A stretch of DNA of 54,891 nucleotides, taken from contig NZ_JAILFV010000071.1 in NCBI RefSeq assembly GCF_024697385.1, positions 1 through 54,891 of the forward strand, read 5' to 3'. The stretch's first letter is position 1. The number at the start of each line of letters is the position of its first letter. The notes beneath the pieces were generated by a model. The model was not told where the DNA came from and did not search any database. It was given only the letters and a program-made list of their open reading frames with translations. The translations under genes and the position numbers were made by a program. The DNA is from Anaerovibrio sp. (lineage in GTDB: Bacteria; Bacillota; Negativicutes; Selenomonadales; Selenomonadaceae). This document shows positions 44,123 through 54,365 of the stretch, piece after piece.

Positions 44123-44165
44123 GGATATTGGAAAACAGGCGTCATAATGATATAGGAGAAAGACA

Positions 44166-46238
44166 ATGGCTGCTTCAGATATGTCTGCTGAGAAGGGCAG
44201 TTTTATAACAAAATATAGTGATGTCATGGTGGCGGTGGGTATCGTTACTATCGTTGTCATGATGATAATTCCGTTACCAACCATGCTGCTTGACTTGTTG
44301 CTTTGCATGAATATAACCCTGGCTTTGGTGGTTGTCATGGCTGCAATATATAATGTTGAGGCACTGGATTTGTCCGTGTTCCCATCATTGCTGCTGATAA
44401 CAACCTTGTTCCGGCTGGCACTTAATGTGTCCTCTACCCGTCTTATACTGTTGGAGGGATATGCCGGTGAGGTTATTATGTCCTTTGGTAATTTCGTTGT
44501 CGGTGGTAATGCTGTAGTAGGATTTATTATATTCATAATTCTTATAATAATTCAGTTTATTGTTATTACAAAGGGTGCGGAGCGTGTTGCAGAGGTATCC
44601 GCAAGATTTACCCTGGATGCAATGCCTGGTAAACAGATGTCTATTGATGCTGACCTGAACCAGGGGGCCATTACAGACGCTGAGGCCAGTGAGCGCAGAT
44701 TGAAAATTCAGCGCGAGGCGGATTTTTATGGAGCCATGGATGGTGCCAGTAAGTTCGTCAAGGGAGACGCTATTGCGGCTATAATAATCATTTTGATTAA
44801 TATTACCGGTGGCTTTATCATTGGTATGGTTCAGCGGAATCTTACCGTTACCCAGGCCCTGTCCAACTATACTCTTTTAACAGTCGGTGAGGGACTTGTT
44901 AATCAGATTCCCGCACTGCTTATTTCTACAGCTACCGGTATCATAGTTACCCGCGCTGCCTCAGACAGCAATTTGGGGCATGATTTGGTTACGCAGTTGG
45001 GGCGTAATGACAGGGTATTCCTGATAGTAGCCGGGGTTCTTTTGGCCTTGGCACTTGTTCCTGGCTTGCCAGGTTTGCCGTTCAGTATTTTGGCAGCGAT
45101 ATGTGCTTTTATCGGTTACAGGAAAATGCAGGGCAAGAAACGCATAGAAGAGCCATCCGCAGTGGAGAAAAAGGAAAAGAGCAAGGCTGAGGCTACAAAG
45201 CCGGAAAACATAGTTTCACTGCTCCAGGTGGATCCAATGGAATTGGAAATAGGCTACAGCCTTATTCCGTTAGTCGATACCGGGCAGGGTGGTGACCTTC
45301 TTGACCGAATAGTTATGATCAGGCGCCAGTGCGCATTGGAACTGGGTTTGGTTGTACCGACCATTCGTATACGAGATAACATTCAGATAAAACCTAATGC
45401 ATATATTATAAAATTAAAAGGAATTGAGATAGCAAAAGGCGAATTATTATTAGACCACTTTTTGGCCATGAATTCCGGAACAGTATTTGAGGAGATTCAG
45501 GGAATTGAAACTCAGGAGCCGGCTTTTGGCCTGCCTGCATTGTGGATACCCGAGGCATCTAGGGAGCAGGCAGAGCTCAATGGCTATACAGTTGTTGATG
45601 CGGTTTCTGTTTTGGCAACTCATCTTACTGAGGTTATTAAGGCTCATGCGGATGAAATTTTGGGCCGTCAGGAAACACAGAATTTGGTTGATAATGCCCG
45701 CAAGACAAATTCCTCCCTTGTGGATGAAATAATACCTGATCTCATGAATGTTGGTGAGATTCAGAAGGTATTGGCAAATCTTTTGAGAGAACGCGTATCT
45801 ATCAGGGATATGGCGACTATTCTGGAGGTCCTGGCAGATTATGCCCGTGCCACCAAGGATACTGAGATATTGACAGAATATGTAAGACATGCTTTATCCA
45901 GGCAGATAACACAGCAATATACACAGAATAACCAGCTCACCTGTATTACCCTGGATCCTACCATTGAAAACAGGATTGCCGGGGCTGTTCAGCGTACTGA
46001 CCGTGGTTCCTATGTGAGCATGGATCCTGACAGTATGCAAAGGATTTTGACATCCTTGGGAACTGAGCTGCAAAAGCTCACAGATATGGGCTATCAGCCT
46101 ATAGCGCTTACCAGTCCGACCGTGCGGTTGTATTTCCGTAAGCTGGTTGAACGCTCTGTGCCTGGAATCATAGTTCTGTCACATGCTGAGATAGAACAAA
46201 CTGTAGAGATACAGATTATTGGGGTGGTGAAGATTTAA
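44166..46238 (+). CDS. flhA: Flagellar export gate protein FlhA
   Basis: The 690-residue protein forms the nonameric export gate ring. The N-terminal half has about eight membrane spans and the conserved FHIPEP region, seen here as RFTLDAMPGKQMSIDADLNQGAITDAEASERR. The C-terminal cytoplasmic domain (from about residue 330) includes VLATHLTEVIKAHADEILGRQE, which docks chaperone-substrate complexes. TAGGAGAAAG precedes the ATG. The stop is directly followed by the flhF start. Confidence 0.96.
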   Translation: MAASDMSAEKGSFITKYSDVMVAVGIVTIVVMMIIPLPTMLLDLLLCMNITLALVVVMAAIYNVEALDLSVFPSLLLITTLFRLALNVSSTRLILLEGYAGEVIMSFGNFVVGGNAVVGFIIFIILIIIQFIVITKGAERVAEVSARFTLDAMPGKQMSIDADLNQGAITDAEASERRLKIQREADFYGAMDGASKFVKGDAIAAIIIILINITGGFIIGMVQRNLTVTQALSNYTLLTVGEGLVNQIPALLISTATGIIVTRAASDSNLGHDLVTQLGRNDRVFLIVAGVLLALALVPGLPGLPFSILAAICAFIGYRKMQGKKRIEEPSAVEKKEKSKAEATKPENIVSLLQVDPMELEIGYSLIPLVDTGQGGDLLDRIVMIRRQCALELGLVVPTIRIRDNIQIKPNAYIIKLKGIEIAKGELLLDHFLAMNSGTVFEEIQGIETQEPAFGLPALWIPEASREQAELNGYTVVDAVSVLATHLTEVIKAHADEILGRQETQNLVDNARKTNSSLVDEIIPDLMNVGEIQKVLANLLRERVSIRDMATILEVLADYARATKDTEILTEYVRHALSRQITQQYTQNNQLTCITLDPTIENRIAGAVQRTDRGSYVSMDPDSMQRILTSLGTELQKLTDMGYQPIALTSPTVRLYFRKLVERSVPGIIVLSHAEIEQTVEIQIIGVVKI

Positions 46239-47801
46239 GTGAGAATAAAAACATTTAAGGCACCTACGCTTAAGGAAGCCATGGCAAATGTAAAGGCTGA
46301 ATTAGGAATTGATGCTGTAATATTACATACATCCCGCTCCCGCAAGGGAGGGCTTTTGGGGTTCGGCAGCAAGGAAGTAGTTGAGGTGATTGCTGCAGTT
46401 GAGGAGGCTCAGACTCCACAGAGATCAACAACGCCATTGGGCAGAAAACCGGTGGCCAGGGAAAATTCCCAGAGCAGCACCTCCGACAGGTTATCTGCCA
46501 AGCAACCTGTGGCAACCGGTGAATTATCATCGCAGCCGATTGTTTCAAAGCGTAAAGTCGCTGAGCAATACCAAACTGCAGGAACAAAACAGAGTGTGGA
46601 TAATGCCCAGGAAAGGGCTGATCGCTACGATGCAGGTATACATGAAAATTCCTTTGGGGATATACTGTCCTCATTGGATCATATCCGCAATATCAATACG
46701 GGAGCCTCTGATGCTGATACAGACAGTGCAGAGGGATTTTCTGTTCCCACAAATAATAAAGAGCAGAATAGCATAAAGGTCAACAGAATAATTAAACCAA
46801 TGGAGAAGAAAGAACCAGAAGGAATGCTTTCTTCTGATTTTGGTTCTGGGGAAAATACTGAAAACGATGTCTTGGCACCAGAGAAGGAGCAGGCAAAAAA
46901 AGAAGCTGAGTCATTGATGCAGGCTGAAAAGCAGGTTGAAGATGATCAGGAAACAATCAGATCCCTGCAGAACGAGCTGGATGAAATGAAGGAAATGCTT
47001 GCCAAGATGGGCCAGGGCGCCCCTGGGGAGGTAGAGCTTACTTTACAGCAGGCCATGCGTAACTGCGATGTGGACGACAGGGTCATACAGGATATGATCC
47101 GGAAGCTGTCCGGTTCAGAAATTATGGAAAACAAGGATACGGACAAGGCCCATAGGATTTTGGAGAAGTATCTAAAGAAAACAGTAAGGGTGGCATCGGG
47201 TATTACCCTGTATTCAGACCGTCCTAAAATTGTGGCGTTAGTTGGGCCTACAGGTGTTGGCAAAACAACCACCTTGGCAAAAATTGCCGCAAAATTTGTT
47301 TTGGACAATTCTGTGAGCACTGCGCTGATTACTGCAGATACTTATCGTATTTCTGCTGTGGAGCAGCTAAAAACATATTCGGATATTTTGGGCCTGCCTT
47401 TGGAGATCGTGTATTCTTCTGATGCATTGCAGCAGGCCATAGAAAAACATTCAGATAAAAAGTTGATTCTTATAGATACTGCAGGCAGAAGTCAGTATAA
47501 TGATTATCAGATGAAGGAAATCTGTGACTTGCTGTCAGTGGATGCTGAGATTGAAAAGCATCTTGTAATCAGTTCCACAACCAAGAACAGGGATGCTGAA
47601 GAAATCTTGGCGAGATTTTCAGCGTGTCAGCCGGACCGCATAATCTTCACCAAGACAGATGAGACCAGCTCATTGGGATTGCTGTTAAATATTTTGTATA
47701 AAAGGAAGGTTGCGTTGTCTTATGTTACTGATGGGCAAAGCGTTCCTGATGATATTACACCTGCCAGCTACACTAAACTGGCAGAGATGCTGCTGAGGTA
47801 A
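46239..47801 (+). CDS. flhF: Flagellar placement GTPase FlhF
   Basis: The 520-residue SRP-type GTPase helps position flagella. The N-terminal B domain (MRIKTFKAPTLKEAMANVKAELG) is followed by a long variable charged region (about residues 55-240). The C-terminal NG domain contains GPTGVGKTTTLAKIAAKF, TADTYRISAVEQLKTYSD and LIDTAGRSQYN, plus TKTDETSSLG. It starts at GTG 46239 with GGGGTGGTGAAG upstream. Confidence 0.94.
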   Translation: MRIKTFKAPTLKEAMANVKAELGIDAVILHTSRSRKGGLLGFGSKEVVEVIAAVEEAQTPQRSTTPLGRKPVARENSQSSTSDRLSAKQPVATGELSSQPIVSKRKVAEQYQTAGTKQSVDNAQERADRYDAGIHENSFGDILSSLDHIRNINTGASDADTDSAEGFSVPTNNKEQNSIKVNRIIKPMEKKEPEGMLSSDFGSGENTENDVLAPEKEQAKKEAESLMQAEKQVEDDQETIRSLQNELDEMKEMLAKMGQGAPGEVELTLQQAMRNCDVDDRVIQDMIRKLSGSEIMENKDTDKAHRILEKYLKKTVRVASGITLYSDRPKIVALVGPTGVGKTTTLAKIAAKFVLDNSVSTALITADTYRISAVEQLKTYSDILGLPLEIVYSSDALQQAIEKHSDKKLILIDTAGRSQYNDYQMKEICDLLSVDAEIEKHLVISSTTKNRDAEEILARFSACQPDRIIFTKTDETSSLGLLLNILYKRKVALSYVTDGQSVPDDITPASYTKLAEMLLR

Positions 47802-47806
47802 TTGCT

Positions 47807-48718
47807 ATGGATGATCAGGCAGCAAGACTGCGTTTATTGGTTGGTGACAAGAAGCCCGGTTCAGGGGTGACCAAACTGGGCAAGTCTGTCAGCGACCAGA
47901 ATGGACAACAGGAAGAACACTTCAGCCCTAGGACAATTGCAATTACCAGTGGTAAAGGTGGCGTAGGCAAAACAAACCTTACGGTTAATCTGGCGATTGC
48001 CCTTGGCAATATGGGGAAAAGGGTTATAGTGATAGATGCTGATATGGGCATGGCCAATGTGGATATCCTGCTGGGGACCACATCCAGGGTCAATCTCATG
48101 TCATTGCTGGACCCGGATGTCGAGCTGGAAAATGTGTTACTGAGAGGCCCTTATGGCGTAAGCTATATATCCGGTGGCTCCGGAATGGAGCATGCCATGG
48201 AAATGACTGTGGCTGAGCGGGAGATATTGTTCAGAAAGCTGGCAGGCTGTGAGGAGTGGGCAGATATTATTTTGATTGATACAGGAGCAGGCATTGGCAA
48301 CAATGTGTTGGATTTTCTGGCTTCGGCGGATGAAGTGCTCCTGATAACTACTCCGGAACCTACAGCTTTGACAGATGCTTATGCCGTAATGAAGGGATAT
48401 AGCAACATAACGGCGAATCCTAATTTAAAGCTCATAGTTAATAGAGTTATTGATGAGCCGGAAATCAGGGAGGTAGTAGGTACACTTTCCCGTACAGCAG
48501 CCAGATTCTTAAAGCTGCCTGTGGAGTGTCTGGGCTATATATATGATGACAAGCTGATGATTAAGTCTGTTAGGCAACAGGTTCCCATTATGGCAGGGTA
48601 CCCGGATGCCATATCTGCCAAATGTATATCATCTATTGCCAGTGGATTGGTAAATGGACGCCAGGAAAAAGTTAAATTGGGGTGGCGTGGATTTCTCAAG
48701 AAAATATTTAAATCATAA
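47807..48718 (+). CDS. flhG: Flagellar number regulator FlhG (MinD-like ATPase, YlxH)
   Basis: The 303-residue deviant-Walker ATPase limits flagellar number and works with FlhF. The very N-terminus MDDQAARLRLLV carries the DQAxxLR motif that stimulates FlhF GTPase. The deviant Walker A is SGKGGVGKTNLTVNLA, followed by VIDADMGMANVDILLG. A basic C-terminal tail (WRGFLKKIFKS) is the likely membrane-targeting helix. GAGGTAATT precedes the ATG, 6 bases after flhF. Confidence 0.94.
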   Translation: MDDQAARLRLLVGDKKPGSGVTKLGKSVSDQNGQQEEHFSPRTIAITSGKGGVGKTNLTVNLAIALGNMGKRVIVIDADMGMANVDILLGTTSRVNLMSLLDPDVELENVLLRGPYGVSYISGGSGMEHAMEMTVAEREILFRKLAGCEEWADIILIDTGAGIGNNVLDFLASADEVLLITTPEPTALTDAYAVMKGYSNITANPNLKLIVNRVIDEPEIREVVGTLSRTAARFLKLPVECLGYIYDDKLMIKSVRQQVPIMAGYPDAISAKCISSIASGLVNGRQEKVKLGWRGFLKKIFKS

Positions 48719-48754
48719 TACTGATGCGCTGCAGTTAGTATGGAGAGGTAAATC

Positions 48755-49435
48755 ATGGTTAAACCAACTTATGTAAAGGCGAGTAATGTTTTAAAATTGG
48801 GTCAGCGGATAGAGGTCCTTTTATCTGATGATACCCGCGGTTATTCCAGCAGAATAGAGGATATCACAGATTCGTCACTTATTTTGGCCATGCCGGTAGA
48901 CGAGCGTATGATACCACTGATTATATCTCCTGGATCGCGAGTTATATGCAAGGCTTTCGGGGGCAGGTGCTATTATCTGTTCCGCGTTGAATTTCAAAAA
49001 AAGGGGATAGCGAACATTCCGGTTTGGTATGTTACCAAACCGACCAGGGCCGAGAAACTGCAGTATAGGGAATTTGTACGTGTCAAAACCACCCGGCCGT
49101 TGGTTGTCAGACCTGTAGGCGAAGATGGTGCCCTGGAGGATATGATTCTTACCAGCACTATTGATATCAGTGGTGGTGGTATCAGCTTTGCCCTGCACAA
49201 ACCACTAAAGGTGGACAGCATGGTTACCATTGAATTGGATAATATCCCGGGAATTGGCCTGATGCAGCTGATGAGCCGTGTGGCCAGATGCAGTGAGGTT
49301 GATTCAAATGGGGAAAAAATATATCAGATAGGGGCTCAATTCTTATCGATAGATAAGGTCGTCCAAAATAGGCTGGTGAAGTTTATTTTTGGAATCCAGC
49401 GTGATGGATTGGCTAAAGGTATTGATGAGCTTTAA
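48755..49435 (+). CDS. YcgR-like flagellar brake protein (PilZ domain)
   Basis: The 226-residue protein has an N-terminal YcgR-N/PilZN-like beta domain (about 10-95) and a C-terminal PilZ domain with c-di-GMP-binding residues in QYREFVRVKTT (RxxxR-type) and DISGGGISF. When c-di-GMP is bound, such proteins slow the motor. Position between flhG and cheB matches Clostridia and Negativicutes. GGAGAGG precedes the ATG. Confidence 0.87.
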   Translation: MVKPTYVKASNVLKLGQRIEVLLSDDTRGYSSRIEDITDSSLILAMPVDERMIPLIISPGSRVICKAFGGRCYYLFRVEFQKKGIANIPVWYVTKPTRAEKLQYREFVRVKTTRPLVVRPVGEDGALEDMILTSTIDISGGGISFALHKPLKVDSMVTIELDNIPGIGLMQLMSRVARCSEVDSNGEKIYQIGAQFLSIDKVVQNRLVKFIFGIQRDGLAKGIDEL

Positions 49436-49449
49436 GGGAGGGAGATTTT

Positions 49450-50685
49450 ATGATTCGTGTTGTTATAGCAGATGATTCTTCATTTATGCGTAAGGTCTTA
49501 TCAGATTTGTTTACAGAAGCTCCTGACTTTGAGGTGGTTGGCACTGCGTCAAATGGTAAGGAGGTAGTTTCCCTTGTACTTCGGCTAAAACCGGATCTTG
49601 TTACCATGGATGTGAATATGCCTGTTATGGATGGCCTTAAGGCGTTGGAGTTCATTATGTCAGATTGCCCAACTCCGGTGGTCATGTTCAGCAGTCTTAC
49701 CAAAAAAGGAGCAGACGAAACCATTAAGGCCTTGTCCCTGGGAGCTGTTGATTTCCTATGCAAGGCGGGTGGATCCATCTCTAAAATTGATTCTATCGCA
49801 GATGAAATTTTGGAAAAGTGTCGCAACGCAGCCTCTGCTAATGTGAAGAAAATTACAATAAATAATAATATTCTTCAAAAAAAGCAGGAAGCAGGGAATT
49901 TAAAGCGAATAAATATACTAGAGCGAAAAGGTATCAGCACATCTGATAAAGGTAGTGGCACAGCAGGTATTCTTTCGAGACACATGGGAAGTTCTGCAGC
50001 AAAGACAGGTCATCACCTGCCGGAGCACTCCAGTGCGGCTGACAGAATAACCAAGAAAGAAAATCCTTTGATAAAGATGCGTGATGCCAAAGCTCATGGG
50101 GCTTCCGGCGGAAGTGGCAACAAGCTGATTGTGCTGGGAACATCGACTGGTGGCCCTAAGGCGTTACAATATGTGATCCCAAAGCTGCCGGCGAATATGC
50201 CGTGCGGTATGGTCATAGTACAACATATGCCGGCTGGTTTTACAAAATCATTGGCAGAGCGGCTGGATGCTTCATCCAAGGTGCATGTCAAGGAGGCTGA
50301 GGATAAGGAACCAATTTTGCCGGGGTATGTATATATAGCTCCAGGTGATTATCATTTGGAGATTGAAGGCAGCAGTTCTCAAAGAGTGATTTCATTGAAT
50401 CAAAAGCCCCCTTTGGCGGCACACCGTCCTGCAGTAGATATCATGTTTGATTCTGCAGTGCAGTATGGTAAGGACGTGGTATCAGTTATTCTGACTGGTA
50501 TGGGGTGTGATGGGGCCGCTGGAATGAAAAAAATCAAGAAGGCCGGAGGATACATCATAGCAGAGTCATCTGAAACGACGGTGGTGTATGGAATGCCAAA
50601 GGCCGTTGCTGATGCTGGTATAGCTGATGAGATACTACCCGTTCAGTGTATAGCGGACGCAATAATGAATGCAGTAATAAAATAA
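49450..50685 (+). CDS. cheB: Chemotaxis protein-glutamate methylesterase CheB
   Basis: The 411-residue protein has a receiver domain (D8-D9, phosphorylation site D54 in TMDVNMPVMDG) joined by a long Lys/Ser-rich linker (about 130-215) to a methylesterase domain with catalytic S232 (GTSTGGPKAL), a His in VQHMPAGFT and an Asp in GMGCDGAAGMK. It demethylates receptors. The partner methyltransferase cheR is not in the window. GGGAGGGAG precedes the ATG. Confidence 0.95.
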   Translation: MIRVVIADDSSFMRKVLSDLFTEAPDFEVVGTASNGKEVVSLVLRLKPDLVTMDVNMPVMDGLKALEFIMSDCPTPVVMFSSLTKKGADETIKALSLGAVDFLCKAGGSISKIDSIADEILEKCRNAASANVKKITINNNILQKKQEAGNLKRINILERKGISTSDKGSGTAGILSRHMGSSAAKTGHHLPEHSSAADRITKKENPLIKMRDAKAHGASGGSGNKLIVLGTSTGGPKALQYVIPKLPANMPCGMVIVQHMPAGFTKSLAERLDASSKVHVKEAEDKEPILPGYVYIAPGDYHLEIEGSSSQRVISLNQKPPLAAHRPAVDIMFDSAVQYGKDVVSVILTGMGCDGAAGMKKIKKAGGYIIAESSETTVVYGMPKAVADAGIADEILPVQCIADAIMNAVIK

Positions 50686-50705
50686 GCTAATCAGGGGGAA
50701 TAGAA

Positions 50706-52754
50706 ATGGAAACAAATCAGTACATGGAAATGTTTTTGGACGAGTCACGGGAACATTTACAGTCTCTGAATGATGGCCTGCTGAGTCTGGAAAATGATCC
50801 AGAGGATTTGTCTGTACTAAACGAAATATTCCGTAATGCTCATACCTTGAAAGGTATGTCCGCAACCATGGGTTATACAAAAACTGCTGAGCTTACCCAC
50901 GATATGGAAAACTTGCTGGATATGCTCCGTAAGGAACAGCTGAAGGTAAGTGAAGAGATTATAGATGTTATCTTCAAGTGCGTTGACTCCCTGCAGGAGA
51001 TGGTAGAAAACATTGGCAGTGGTGAATCTGAGGATTTGGTTGATGTATCCGGTTTGGTGCGTCAGGTTAATGCTATTGCCAACGGGAAGTCACCTGCAGC
51101 TGAGGAAGCTGCAGCTCCAGTAGCAGAAGCTGCTTCCGGTGAGGGCAGTGCTCCTGTATTTGAACTCAGCGATACTGAGAGAAGCGTTATTAAAGAGGCA
51201 AAAAACAGTGGTCTTGTACCGTACATTATCCATGTGGAAATTGCCGAAAGCTGTCTTTTGAAGTCAGCCCGTTCATATATGGTCATGAACGCATTGGATG
51301 AACTTGGGGATGTACTCAAGTCCGTTCCTCCTGCAGAGGACCTTGAACAGGAAAAATTTGACCACAGCTTCGAGGTTGCCATCGTTACAGATGCTGATGC
51401 AAAAACATTGGAAAGTGCAGTTTCAGCAATTTCTGAAATTTCCAATGTAGTGGTCACTGAGATCACCGATATTGATAAGGCTCCAGCTGCTCCTGCTGCA
51501 GTCAGTGAAGCACCGGCTGCCAAGGCGGCTGCACCAAAACCAGCTGATACCAAGAAGCCTGATGCCAAGGCACCTGAGAAGAAGGATGCCAAGAAAGCTC
51601 ATGTAGGTGGACAGTCAGTCCGTGTAGATATTGAAAAGCTGGATACCTTGATGAACCTGGTAGGAGAGCTTGTTACCAATAAGGTTCGTTTGGAACAGAT
51701 TGGCATGACCCATAGATTGACCGAGCTTACTGAAACCCTGGAACAGATGGACAGAGTAACTACTGATTTGCAGTCTGTAGTTATGAAGGTTCGAATGGTT
51801 CCTGTAAGTCAGGTGTTCAACAGATTCCCTCGTATGGTTCGTGACCTTGCGAAGGAGCTGGACAAGGATATCAATCTCACCATAGAGGGTGAAGATACAG
51901 AGCTCGACCGTACAGTTATTGATGAAATCGGCGATCCGCTGATGCATTTATTGCGTAATTCACTTGACCATGGTGTCGAGCATCCTGATGAGCGTGAAGC
52001 AAAGGGTAAGCCTCGTACCGGTGAGGTTGGGCTCATAGCTCGCCATGAAGGTAACAATGTTGTTATCATGGTTACTGATGATGGTAGTGGTATCAATGCT
52101 GATAAAATCAGGAACAAGGCAGTGGAAAAGGGAATGGTAAGCAGAGAAGAGGCAGATGCTTTGCCGGATGCTGATGCTGTTCGTTTGATTTTCCTGCCTG
52201 GTTTCTCAACAGCTGAAACAATTACTGATGTTTCCGGTCGTGGCGTAGGCATGGATGTTGTTAGGAGCAAGATTGAATCCCTTGGTGGACATGTAGATGT
52301 TGAAACCAAGATTGATGAAGGCTCTGTATTCAAGATTAAGCTGCCATTGACCTTGGCAATTATTCAGGCGATGCTGGTTAAGGTTCAGGATGAAATGTAT
52401 GCTATTCCTCTTGGATCTATTGACAGTACTATCAATATCACGCCTGATGATATTAAGACAGTTCAGAACAAAGAAGTTATTGTATTGCGTGGTCAGATTA
52501 TACCGATTGCCCGTCTTGGTGAGGTGCTTAGCGTTCCTAAGGGCGAAGAGAATGACGACGGCGATATCTTTGTAGTGGTTGTCCATGTGGGTGACCATAA
52601 GATTGGTATAGTGGTTGATAATCTTATTGGCCAGCAGGAAATAGTTATCAAGACCCTTGGTAAGCTCCTGTCAGGCCTGAAGATGTTGGCTGGTGCTACC
52701 GTTCTTGGTGATGGCCATGTTGCTATGATCTTGGATGTAAGTGCATTGATGTAA
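50706..52754 (+). CDS. cheA: Chemotaxis histidine kinase CheA
   Basis: The 682-residue kinase has the usual five parts: P1 Hpt with H46 (FRNAHTLKGMSATMG), P2 CheY-binding (about 150-255), an Ala/Pro/Lys linker, P3 dimerisation with P4 ATPase (LLRNSLDHGVEHP N-box, DDGSGINADKI G1, VSGRGVGMDVV G2) and the P5 CheW-like end. CAGGGGGAA precedes the ATG. Confidence 0.97.
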   Translation: METNQYMEMFLDESREHLQSLNDGLLSLENDPEDLSVLNEIFRNAHTLKGMSATMGYTKTAELTHDMENLLDMLRKEQLKVSEEIIDVIFKCVDSLQEMVENIGSGESEDLVDVSGLVRQVNAIANGKSPAAEEAAAPVAEAASGEGSAPVFELSDTERSVIKEAKNSGLVPYIIHVEIAESCLLKSARSYMVMNALDELGDVLKSVPPAEDLEQEKFDHSFEVAIVTDADAKTLESAVSAISEISNVVVTEITDIDKAPAAPAAVSEAPAAKAAAPKPADTKKPDAKAPEKKDAKKAHVGGQSVRVDIEKLDTLMNLVGELVTNKVRLEQIGMTHRLTELTETLEQMDRVTTDLQSVVMKVRMVPVSQVFNRFPRMVRDLAKELDKDINLTIEGEDTELDRTVIDEIGDPLMHLLRNSLDHGVEHPDEREAKGKPRTGEVGLIARHEGNNVVIMVTDDGSGINADKIRNKAVEKGMVSREEADALPDADAVRLIFLPGFSTAETITDVSGRGVGMDVVRSKIESLGGHVDVETKIDEGSVFKIKLPLTLAIIQAMLVKVQDEMYAIPLGSIDSTINITPDDIKTVQNKEVIVLRGQIIPIARLGEVLSVPKGEENDDGDIFVVVVHVGDHKIGIVVDNLIGQQEIVIKTLGKLLSGLKMLAGATVLGDGHVAMILDVSALM

Positions 52755-52772
52755 TCAAAGGGGGGTTGGAAG

Positions 52773-53240
52773 ATGGCTAACACAGACGAACAGGTAGTAT
52801 CTGATGGTGATGTTCAGGTCGTTGCCTTTAAGCTGAGAAATGAAGAATATGGATTTAGTATTTTAAATGTTCAGGAAATAAAGGGCCTGACAGATATTAC
52901 CAGAGTACCATTTGCTCCTGAGTTTATAAAAGGTGTAATCAATCTTCGTGGTAGTGTTTTACCTGTAATTGATTTGAAACGCCGGTTGGGCTTGGAGGAT
53001 ACTCCGTATACAGCAAATACAAGAATTGTAATTGTGCAGTTTGATGAGGTATCAGTAGGTATGCTGGTTGACGCAGTAACTGAGGTTAGAACCATTGATG
53101 CCAATGATATTGATTCTACGCGCGCTGTAACTGGCAGTGATGCTAATGCAAGATTTATTTCTGGTATTGGCAAGGTTGATGGCCGGTTGATTATTCAGCT
53201 GAATATCAGCGAAATCATTGGTTTAACTGGTGAAGAATAA
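52773..53240 (+). CDS. cheW: Chemotaxis coupling protein CheW
   Basis: The 155-residue adaptor links receptors with CheA. The CheW fold is visible from the first strand (VVAFKLRNEEYGFSILNVQEIKG) through APEFIKGVINLRGSVLPVIDLKRRL. AAAGGGGGG precedes the ATG. Confidence 0.96.
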   Translation: MANTDEQVVSDGDVQVVAFKLRNEEYGFSILNVQEIKGLTDITRVPFAPEFIKGVINLRGSVLPVIDLKRRLGLEDTPYTANTRIVIVQFDEVSVGMLVDAVTEVRTIDANDIDSTRAVTGSDANARFISGIGKVDGRLIIQLNISEIIGLTGEE

Positions 53241-53260
53241 TTTCTGGATGGGGTGAAGAT

Positions 53261-53878
53261 ATGTCAGATGATGTTGCAAGCTTGTCTGCAACCCAGATGG
53301 ATGCGCTGCGTGAAATAGGAAATGTTGGTGCCGGTAATTCCGCTACTGCATTGTCTCAGATTATTAATAAGCGTATTGATATGAATGTCCCAAGAGTTTC
53401 TATCGTTCCACTTGGTGATGTTCCGGATCTGGTTGGTGGACCTGACGTGATGGTTGTTGGAGTTTTCCTTAGGGTATATGGTAAGGCTCCAAGTAATATA
53501 TTGTTTTTGTTGCCAAAAGAAAGTGCCTTTTATCTTGTCGATATGCTCATGGGCAAAAAACATGGTGATACACAGAAGCTTGATTTTATGGATGAATCAG
53601 CTTTGATGGAAATAGGTAATATTCTTTCAGGTGCTTATCTGAACGCTTTGTTTAATTTTACAAATATATCATTGTTGCCGTCTATCCCAGCATTGGCTAT
53701 GGATATGGCAGGTGCAATTTTGAGTGTAGTATTGATTCAGCTTGGTCAGATGGGTGACCATGCAATGGTAATAGAGACTGAATTTAAGACTGATGATGAG
53801 GGAATCAAGGGACACTTCTTCCTGGTACCTGATCCAGGGTCTTTGGAAACGATACTAGCAGCGGTAGGAGTTGAATGA
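53261..53878 (+). CDS. cheC: CheY-P phosphatase CheC
   Basis: The 205-residue protein has both CheC active-site helices: LREIGNVGAGNSATALS and LMEIGNILSGAYLNAL (E..N pattern). It dephosphorylates CheY-P and is stimulated by CheD, which follows. GGGGTGAAG precedes the ATG. Confidence 0.95.
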   Translation: MSDDVASLSATQMDALREIGNVGAGNSATALSQIINKRIDMNVPRVSIVPLGDVPDLVGGPDVMVVGVFLRVYGKAPSNILFLLPKESAFYLVDMLMGKKHGDTQKLDFMDESALMEIGNILSGAYLNALFNFTNISLLPSIPALAMDMAGAILSVVLIQLGQMGDHAMVIETEFKTDDEGIKGHFFLVPDPGSLETILAAVGVE

Positions 53879-53879
53879 T

Positions 53880-54365
53880 ATGCCAGAATTGGTTAAGGTT
53901 GGAATGGCTGACCTTAAGGTCGGCTCTGCTCCATCAACATTAATTAGTTATGGACTTGGTTCTTGTATTGGCATATCACTTTATGATCCGCAGAAGAAGG
54001 TAGGCGGATTGTTGCATATAATGTTGCCAGACAGTACTCAGTCAAGGGCTAATGAAAATAGGGCTAAGTTTGCGGATACTGGTATTCCGGATATGCTGGA
54101 TGAAGTGCTTAAACTTGGTGCTTCCCGCAGCAGATTGGTAGCTAAGATTGCCGGCGGTGCTCAGATGTTTGCGTTCGCTAATGCTACAGATATAATGCGT
54201 GTTGGACAGCGTAATGCATCGGCTGCAAAAGAAATTCTTTCCAATTTGGGTATTCCGATTGTTGGAGAGGATACCGGTGGAAATTATGGTCGTACAGTAT
54301 CCATTGATTTGACAAATGGTGTTTATATAGTTAAGACCATTGATAAGGGTGAAAAAGAGATTTAG
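53880..54365 (+). CDS. cheD: Chemoreceptor glutamine deamidase CheD
   Basis: The 161-residue enzyme deamidates receptor glutamines and binds CheC. The catalytic Cys and His are in YGLGSCIGISLYD and GGLLHIMLPDS. The frame opens at TTG 53871, but GGAG (53867-53870) stands 9 bases before the ATG at 53880, giving MPELVKVGMADLKVG. It lies one base past the cheC stop. Confidence 0.95.
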   Translation: MPELVKVGMADLKVGSAPSTLISYGLGSCIGISLYDPQKKVGGLLHIMLPDSTQSRANENRAKFADTGIPDMLDEVLKLGASRSRLVAKIAGGAQMFAFANATDIMRVGQRNASAAKEILSNLGIPIVGEDTGGNYGRTVSIDLTNGVYIVKTIDKGEKEI